Below, in pieces: positions 9,056-15,426 of a DNA stretch of 15,426 nucleotides; the stretch's first letter is position 1, and each line of letters starts with the position of its first letter. A program made the position numbers and the translations under genes. The notes under the pieces are model-generated. The model was not told the origin of the DNA and did no database searches. It worked only from the letters and a program-made list of their open reading frames with translations. The DNA comes from Synura sp. LO234KE (Eukaryota > Sar > Synurophyceae > Synurales > Mallomonadaceae): positions 1-15,426 of the forward strand of contig VKHC01000208.1 in the NCBI GenBank assembly GCA_015143735.1. The letters are read 5' to 3'.

Positions 9056-9479
9056 TCAGGTGTAAATTCAGTCCTTGTTATGTAGTAGTTACTATGAACG
9101 GCCTCCCGGTGTTTACCTGCCTAATGCACTTCGCAGTTCATGTTGAGCTTAATCGCTGAGTGGAAATTGATTGAATGTGGACTAATCACACCCGCGGCGC
9201 GGCTCCTCGCTTGTAGACGTTACTCCTTTTGTGTGTTGATTACTCCTTATTACGCGACGAGAGTTGGCTAATATGCTAAACAAATCGCTCCATAAGTGGA
9301 GAATTAATAATATGTTGCAAATTTCCCTTAGAGTTTTTCACTGAAATCTATCCTCCCAGTCCAACCAAGTATATGTTCTACTTAAAATCTTGGCAGGTAA
9401 CACATCTGGTCGATTATCCCGAACTATACTAAAATCTTGCTTCTTCAAGGAAGAGTAGAGTGAACCGAGGAGGAACTGC
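9056..9479. other. Intergenic, no gene seen
   Basis: No supported coding region on either strand. It contains a short GC-rich patch (CCCGCGGCGCGGCT, near 9191-9204) in otherwise AT-rich DNA. Part may be 3' UTR of the RRM gene. Confidence 0.4.
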
Positions 9480-10390
9480 ATGGAAGTAAACAGCACAATT
9501 ACCGCTCACCCTCTACGTGCGTGCCGAGGAGGGGCAAGCCTCGTTCTTACCGATTGTAGAGGGAAGAAACCCCACGAGGGAAGACATTCGCTTGCTTGGT
9601 GCTTAACTCTCCTAGCCGCCAACTAGGGCTAAGTACCCATAGTACTCACACGCAGGTGTACTGGCAGAGCGCAAACCCAGGGCCGCTAAGGTTAATGTCA
9701 GCAACAACGATCTCCAGAGCGAGTTCTTGGTTACCGCCTATCAAATGATGGTGGGGCAGGCGAGTGTCTATGTGGGGGAGACCGCCGCACATACGTGCGT
9801 CGTGGGAGGAGCGAGGGCGTAGACCTACTTAGAGGATTCGGCCACCCCAGGGAGTGGAGCTGAGGAACGCGTGAAGGCCCTTATCAGACTTTCCGCTTCA
9901 CTACCGCACCCGCCAACCTGTGCGATATTGCATTTCCTTCTTTCACCAGGGGGCGGGTTGCACGCATTCGTATGGGCTGGGCTGACGTCCAGGGAATCGG
10001 AATATTTATTCTTGGCGCAAACAAGGGACGTGCGTAGTTGGCATCTGATAAATGATGTACATTCTGAGAAGTCTTCGCTCCTTTATGGAAATAAGACTGA
10101 CTGTCAAGGCGCTCATATTGTGGTCCCTGGCACCGTGGGAGAGACCAGCCTGTTTTTTTTTTTTACAAGCCATATTCAGAGCCCTCGCCCCAAGGTGAAT
10201 TCGTGCCACTAGGAAGGATGGTACCTAGGAGTTGGTGTGATTCAATGTCCTTGAGTCCAACGGAAATGAGACAGTGTGGAGCACCCGTGGCAATGTCACT
10301 CTAGGACCAGCTGTCCAGAACGAGGCCAGGCGGGATGCCCTCAGAGAGTGAATGTACTCAAAACCTCTTGCGAGACAGGTAAAATTGACA
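9480..10390 (+). pseudogene. GC-richer island with broken, protein-like reading frames (unidentified)
   Basis: This stretch is clearly richer in G and C than the AT-rich DNA to its right. Plus-strand pieces read like protein but are split by stops and frame changes. One has YVRAEEGQASFLPIVEGRNP (about 9516-9575). Another has AAKVNVSNNDLQSEFLVTAY then QMMVGQASVYVGETAAH (about 9684-9800). A third has ANLCDIAFPSFTRGRVARIR then MGWADVQGIGIFILGANKGR (about 9914-10034). A fourth has KPYSEPSPQGEFVPLGRM (about 10168-10221). No family is recognised. A decayed transposon or duplicated host gene would fit. A 12-T run lies at 10153-10164. That the pieces belong to one former gene is inference. Confidence 0.35.
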
Positions 10391-10497
10391 AGTTTTTTAC
10401 TTTTCAGCGAAAGAGAAAAAATCTAAGCAAGCACGAATACGTACAAGTCCCAGAAAAAGGCAGTGCTTCTCTTGTTTCCAAAGTAAATATAAATTAA

Positions 10498-10943
10498 TTA
10501 AAATTGCCTTAAAACTGTAAACTCAATTTTCAACACCACAATATACAAATCTACACTTGTTATTTTTATATTTTTTACACGACAATATCATGAAGAATAT
10601 CTCCTATTAGGGGAGAACGATTAAAATCAATTAATAAACTGCATTGTTACAAAGTCGCCAATACAATTTCCTCAGGAAATTTGTAGGCTCGTCGTTCATG
10701 CATAAGGAACGAAGTAAAATTATTAAAATTGACGTCAAACTGCGCCTTCAATTTCCAAAACCGCGATATACAAATTAACTCTTAATATTTTCAATACACG
10801 GATATGTTCTGATGAAAATCTCAAATAAGACTAGAGCAAATTAAAGCAATAAAAAAATCTGAATTATTGCAATGCTTTAAACTAATATCCTCAAGAAATT
10901 TGTGGGCTCCTCTTGCATCAGGAATGAAGATAAAAAATTGCAG
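10498..10943 (+). repeat. Diverged tandem dimer, 225-bp period
   Basis: Unit A (10498-10722) and unit B (10723-10943) both begin TTAAAATTG. They share, in order, CAATATACAAAT / CGATATACAAAT, a TTTTCAATACACG-like segment, TCCTCAGGAAATTTGTAGGCTC / TCCTCAAGAAATTTGTGGGCTC, and a GCAT--GGAACGAAG / GCATCAGGAATGAAG end. The 3' part is best conserved. Unit A contains a perfect palindrome, ATTTCCTCAGGAAAT (10666-10680). No coding content was found. It looks like two old copies of a satellite-like or dispersed AT-rich repeat. Confidence 0.7.
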
Positions 10944-12170
10944 ATATTTTGAATGTTTTGATATAGAAGGGCGAAATAATTGCAATCCAAAGAAACAAAA
11001 AAAATACTATTGACAATCGTATTCACACCACTAATCACAACCTACTCAAAATTCTTTATATCATCGTCTATCTTGTATACTAATTTGATGTGTTTTACTT
11101 TCACTTGTTTCCCACGCCTTTTACTTAATTTTGGTTTGTCGTAACGCTTACCGAACAAACGATTCAAGGACGATTTCTTAGTCAATCATTGTACGTAAAA
11201 ATTAAATTATGGTGAACAACTCGTTCATTCCCTCTCCGAACTACATAACATTGTCATAGCAGCAGTGTCCACTCTCCACCGCGGCGCAGCTGTTTTTAAT
11301 TCCTACTACGCAACTAGTACGCCTCTAGCTCCTCCAAGTCATGGCTGCTGCGTGCACATCACCATTCTTCGACAAGGTGCTAAGATGAGAATTAACCCGC
11401 CCTATTTACTATAGATCAGTCTAACAATGCGTAAGGAAACTGATGCGAACTGGTACGAAAAGTTCTTCATGTGTGTAACAACAATCTACCGCGGTACGCG
11501 CTTCCGCGGTCGCGCCTCCTCCCCGCGTAGCACAATATTCGTAGGTGGTGCTTAAAGAGTCTGATTATGCAAATATTGGTTACAGTCTAAGATAAATTTA
11601 AGTGGCCCAGAATATTATATCTTTAGAATTTTTATTAAAACTTTCTCGTTCATCCCGCTTTATACAAACATATGGCTGTTTTGCCGATATAAAAGAAACA
11701 AAAATGTTTGGCTTCGTGGGTTACAAATGCCCGAAAATCGCTGCCAACAATGCAGTGCCAAGTAGGGCCATATTTTTGATCAAAATATGTCTGAAAATAT
11801 TAGATCAGATGAAATGCGGGTACACAAAGTGCTAAATTTTGTCCGACCTTTATATGTCGTGATATATCTTTCTCCTCCTGATTTGCTTCCAGAGCAACTG
11901 CTGCGACATTCATAGCATCATTCTTACAAGTAAATACGGATACACTCTATTAGAGGAATAGCCACAATTGGGAGAAACTTATTGCTAGTTAAGATTTACC
12001 CTCATTTCCCCATGGACACCATGATCATCCACTGCAACGAAATAAGCGTAAGAGGAAAAGAAGCAAAAAAATGATCAACTTACTATCACATATTATTTTC
12101 CCGCCAGGGCCTCCGCCACCACTATTAACCGCTGTTGCCATATTACTAATTGAGAACCGTTACAACAAAA
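10944..12170. other. Intergenic, no confident gene; upstream region of the E1 gene
   Basis: Mostly AT-rich, with two GC-rich CCGCGG-containing patches (near 11277-11290 and 11489-11520). A 77-codon open frame at 11602-11835 lacks an ATG start and resembles nothing recognised, so it is not called. The right end presumably contains the E1 gene's promoter and possibly an unrecognised first exon. Confidence 0.4.
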
Positions 12171-15146
12171 ATGTGTACCGCTACTGCTGCACTCCTTAAC
12201 TTTATTTTTCACTTCCAAAAATTTGCGATGATAAATGCGATAAATAAATCTGTGACAAGATTTCTTTTTTATTCTGCCTTTTGTATTAATGCTGTGAGCT
12301 GTGGGCAATATGATGAGCAGCTGTACTCGAGGCAGTTATTAGTTTTCGGACAATCTGCTCAACAGCGATTGGTGGACTCTAACGTATTAATAATTGGTCA
12401 TGGGTGAGATGTTTTAAAGAGAAATAGACTATAAAGAGAGTTTTCAATATGAAAATCTTAATTTTAGAACACTTGCAGAAGAAATTGTGAAGAATTTGGC
12501 TCTTACCGGCGTTGGAAAGATATCGATATCCGAATTTGGAAGAGAAAAGATATTGAGCATAGCTGGAGGCTTTGCCTCTCTGGTAGAATATGCAAAAGAT
12601 TTGAATCCTACCATAAAAGTATATTCTATCCTGGATTCGATATAATTTTGTTTACATACTTTTCTATACAGATTATAGACGCTGGGATATCGCCGAATGT
12701 TAACAATGGGAATTACACGGTCGTGGTATATGCAGGAGTTGAAGTGGACGAAATTCTTACTAATAATGAGCTCTGCAGAAGTATTGGCGCGAAAATGATC
12801 TGTTGTGGATTAAAAGGAGTGTGTGGCTACATATTTAACGACGCATTAGAAAACTTTACCGTATTAGATACTGATGGCGAAATCGAGACTGAAGTAAGGG
12901 GAAATGTAACACATCAGATAATATTCGTATTGTAATATTTAATGTTATGGTTGCAATCAGATTCCGCTCTACCAGGCCAAAACAATATCATCGACCACTG
13001 GAAATTCACAGAGTAACCTGGAGTTGATGGAGCCCGTATCCTTAGAGATGTCATTGAAATGTATTGACGAAGAAAGGTTTACGTGTGGAGTCACGGACTG
13101 TTTGGAGCTCAATTGGATTGGAGGATCAGTGAAATCATTCGTGAAAGAGGTGAGTGTTCCTATTTCATGTCCAATGGATTAATCATCTGGTGCGAGTTAA
13201 GTATGCATGGGAACCACTCATGTACATATGATCACCACCCTATCATATCACGCGGACAACGATACAAGTTATTATGGTATAATCACCGATTCGAATGTGG
13301 TTAGATCGACTCGTTCCTAGCGATTGATTACCTCTGGTGTTCGTGGGACTGCTTATACCATCAGGTGATCAGCCCCAAAGAAGTCATCGTATCTTTGCCC
13401 TCGTCCGAAGAGGTAGACTGGAGAGAGCTTCAAGATGCAGTCAGAGATGGATATGTAACCGCCAAAAAGGTACAGAGCCCCCACACCCATCCCTCCCTAC
13501 CCTGTCATTTCGGGTTTAGAACAGACCTTTCCGATAGTTTGTACATGCGTACAAAGACTCCTTCACTTTTCACACAAAAGGCTCTTGCATTCTATTACCC
13601 CGGTGTAATATATACTCATTTTTTTCTCCTGTATTTCATCGCGTGGTACTTAGGCGAAGGTGCCTGTAAACATCCTTCATAAATCTTTTAGAGACCAGAT
13701 TACCAACCCCTCCTTGGCCCCGATCAACGCCTGTCTTCCTGAGAAAAAGGACAGAGCGCTCCGTCTGTCTGTACTCGCGGCCTGTCTATGTCATGGGGAT
13801 GTATACCCCAGCGGCCCCTCCACGCCCCCCTACTCCACTCCGTCCGTACCTACTGTAGATCAGTCGACGTTACAACCGGACGATACTCCCGTTGTCGTTA
13901 CGGACAACTACCAAGACGACCACAACGTGGTTCGATTTATAGAGAAGATGTATGAGGTTCTGAAACGGTTTGGTATTTCGAATCCGGAGGCGTCTGTCAG
14001 AGAAGGAGGAGTTGGTGGACATGCAGTGTTAAAACCATTCGTGAAGAAGTTCCTGTACAGTGCAAGGGGTCAATGTCCCGCTACGGCGTCTGTGTTGGGC
14101 GCGTTGGTGGCGCAGGAGGTGGTGAAGCTGTGCACACATACTCTGATGCCACTGTCACAAATGCTAGTGTTTGAATCTCTAGATTCGGTGTCCGTGGAGG
14201 AGTGGGGGGAGACGACAGGCGATCAGGGTGGTGGGAGGTTGGGTAGGGCAACGCGTCCGGATGGCAGTGGGCAGAGGGAGGGAGGGAGTGGGGAGGTAAA
14301 GAGGGCTCAAAATCAAGTGGAGTTGGTGTATGGCACTGCAGTGGCCGAAGAACTCCGGCGGTTACGGGTATTGTTAGTTGGCTGTGGAGCCATTGGCTGT
14401 GAGCACTTGAAGAATCTTGCGCTGATGGGTGTTGGGGAAGGCTCGAGGGGGAGGAGCAGCACAGGGCATGGGGCTGGGGGCGGGGATGAGGAGGGCGGTC
14501 AAGTGACCTCGGGAGATACTGTGGGATTATACGACGGTTACTTATCAGACGGTGGAGTCGTGGTCACAGACATGGACAGCATTGAAATGAGTAATCTCAA
14601 CCGACAATTGCTCTTCAGGTAGCCTGTTCGTTTGTAAAATGCACAACACTGTGCGTCATCTCTATTGTCTTGTTTAGGTGGGGGACATGTTGTAGAAAGC
14701 AATTGCAATATCCTAATTGCTTCACAATCTCACTCCATTCGTACAGTTCTTCACGTCCTATACTCTGCTGTGACAAGAATTTGCTAATATGACGGTTGAC
14801 CTTCCTCTAGTTATGTCCCCCTTCTCAGTGCACATAATAAAGTATTACACCATAAATTCATAACTCATTATCGTCATTATATATATCAGGAAACCGTATA
14901 ACTTAGAAGAAAAATTACATTTCTATCAAGTTTGGATTCAATATGAAACCGTTGCGTGCACGTTGTGAGTATAGGAGACAACACGTTGGTCGATCGAAGT
15001 CCGAGGTGGCAGTGGAGCGGATCGGACTGATCAACCCAAGCATCAAGGTTAAAGCGCTTACTAGTCGAATGGACGAGTCGAAGGAATCTAGATCGACCTT
15101 CTCGCATTCTTTCTGGAAGGAAACCGACGTCGTTCTTACTGCTTTA
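12171..15146 (+). CDS. UBA1: Ubiquitin-activating enzyme E1 (UBA1-like), 5' portion, seven exons, 3'-partial
   Basis: E1 adenylates ubiquitin with ATP and loads it onto a cysteine for transfer to E2 enzymes, in cytosol and nucleus. Exons: 12171-12403, 12468-12618, 12672-12893, 12961-13149, 13365-13469, 13654-14618 and 14975-15146, all with GT-AG introns that keep frame (679 residues visible). The first half has YDEQLYSRQLLVFGQSAQQR, then GHG joining TLAEEIVKNLALTGVG across intron 1: the inactive adenylation repeat. The first catalytic half-domain region follows (exons 3-5). Exon 6 returns to adenylation sequence with ATASVLGALVAQEVVKL, then the active repeat: GCGAIGCEHLKNLALMGVG (543-561), VVVTDMDSIEMSNLNRQLLF (602-621), continuing in exon 7 as RRQHVGRSKSEVA. 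The catalytic-cysteine and ubiquitin-fold domains lie beyond the window. Three low-complexity inserts are present in exon 6. UBA6 or UBA7 identity cannot be excluded. The 5' end is uncertain: ATGs at 12171 and 12228 are in frame. Confidence 0.85.
12404..12467 (+). other. E1 intron 1
   Basis: 64 nt, CATGG|GTGAGA to AATTTTAG|AACACT. The frame is kept by splitting a Gly codon (GG|A), rebuilding the sequence IIGHG-TLAEEIVKN expected of the E1 first Rossmann repeat. Confidence 0.85.
12619..12671 (+). other. E1 intron 2
   Basis: 53 nt, ATAAAA|GTATAT to TTCTATACAG|ATTATA, phase 0. It joins DLNPTIK to IIDAGIS, matching the LN...V pattern of E1 enzymes. Reading through it hits a stop. Confidence 0.8.
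12894..12960 (+). other. E1 intron 3
   Basis: 67 nt, ACTGAA|GTAAGG to GTTGCAATCAG|ATTCCG, phase 0. An alternative in-frame acceptor 15 nt further on (CTCTACCAG|GCC) would drop five residues. Confidence 0.7.
13150..13364 (+). other. E1 intron 4
   Basis: 215 nt, AAAGAG|GTGAGT to TATACCATCAG|GTGATC, phase 0. It joins SVKSFVKE to VISPKEVIVSL, consistent with the E1 segment that leads into the GGxVxQVK-P-like motif (here DGYVTAKK). Confidence 0.8.
13470..13653 (+). other. E1 intron 5
   Basis: 184 nt, AAAAAG|GTACAG to GTGGTACTTAG|GCGAAG, phase 0. A second acceptor six bases on (GCGAAG|GTGCCT, exon from 13660) would give TAKK-VPVN instead of TAKK-AKVPVN. Both are in frame. Confidence 0.75.
14619..14974 (+). 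other. E1 intron 6
   Basis: 356 nt, CTCTTCAG|GTAGCC to GTGAGTATAG|GAGACA. The split Arg codon (AG|G) joins NLNRQLLFR to RQHVGRSKSE, the conserved E1 junction. A nearer AG at 14677 is rejected because it gives a non-E1 sequence ending in a stop. Confidence 0.85.
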
Positions 15147-15426
15147 GTGAGTAGAGGGAAAGGGTTAAAAAGAGCATGTCAGGAAGGGATTATAGGCTTT
15201 ATAGTATTATTTGACGTGGAAATAATACGTGGTGGTGTTATGATAGGATTCCGATCAATCGATATTCGTAAACTGCGTATTTCAATATGAAAATACTCAT
15301 GATTTGTATAGGGTGACCCGCAGTCAGTCCAAATCTTATATAGCGTGATGCATAAATCATTTTTTATTCTCGTTCATACCCATGAGTTTTCATATCCAGC
15401 TCATATGGGGGGATACCTCAATAACT
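15147..15426 (+). other. E1 intron 7, runs off the window
   Basis: Donor GCTTTA|GTGAGT at 15147 follows VVLTAL. The next conserved E1 residues (D-N-V-D-A-R) are not encoded in any frame seen in the remaining 280 nt, so the next exon lies beyond the right edge. Confidence 0.7.

Noticed and set aside
10006-10209. Minus-strand 67-codon open frame with a Lys run
   Set aside because: The Lys run is the 12-T tract read backwards, and nothing else supports a gene.
9191-11520. CCGCGG-containing GC-rich patches as a dispersed repeat family
   Set aside because: Only the short core is shared. The flanks do not align well enough by eye to support a repeat.
11602-11835. 77-codon plus-strand open frame
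   Set aside because: No ATG start, AT-driven composition and no recognised motif.
14678-14790. Alternative E1 exon after the AG at 14677
   Set aside because: It would encode WGTCCRKQ-type sequence with no E1 similarity and hit a stop. The acceptor at 14974 restores the conserved sequence.
14886-15107. Minus-strand 73-codon open frame over E1 exon 7
   Set aside because: It is a shadow of the conserved E1 exon on the other strand.

Overview
The window comes from a nuclear genome of a eukaryote, most likely a protist or alga. The evidence is a ubiquitin-activating enzyme gene split by GT-AG introns of about 53 to 356 nt, a very large multi-pass receptor gene with one intron, long AT-rich intergenic stretches, and decayed Ty1/Copia retrotransposon sequence. 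I cannot name the lineage from sequence alone. No bacterial operon structure, rRNA, tRNA or CRISPR array was seen.

Layout. Positions 1-450 hold the broken RNase H end of a Copia element, reading rightward. It is followed by an LTR-like region whose body (about 502-779) is repeated in inverted orientation at about 831-1124, giving a large foldback. Just beyond lies an orphan coding-looking tail (about 1130-1302), then a 1 kb intergenic stretch with a possible solo LTR and two small hairpins. Positions 2361-7345 (minus strand) encode one receptor of about 1,575 residues in two exons joined across a 257-nt intron. Its order is TM, dCache, TM, HAMP-like, TM, dCache, TM, HAMP-like, TPR repeats, and a C-terminal VWA domain with a complete MIDAS metal site. 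A roughly 450-nt intergenic region separates it from a divergently transcribed gene at 7793-8926 (plus strand). That gene encodes an N-terminal RRM fused to a Rossmann/methyltransferase-like domain, and it may use a small 3' intron that extends the protein past the first stop. About 3 kb without an intact gene follows. It holds a GC-richer island with broken reading frames (9480-10390), a diverged tandem dimer with a 225-bp period (10498-10943), and AT-rich DNA. From about 12171 to the right edge lie seven exons of a ubiquitin E1 enzyme (UBA1-like). The gene runs off the window before its catalytic cysteine domain.

How the genes relate. The three genes look functionally independent: an environmental sensor, an RNA-binding/methyltransferase-like protein and a housekeeping E1. 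The most noteworthy item is the receptor, which couples two extracellular small-molecule-sensing dCache modules to a cytosolic TPR-VWA output, with no kinase, cyclase or chemotaxis domain visible.
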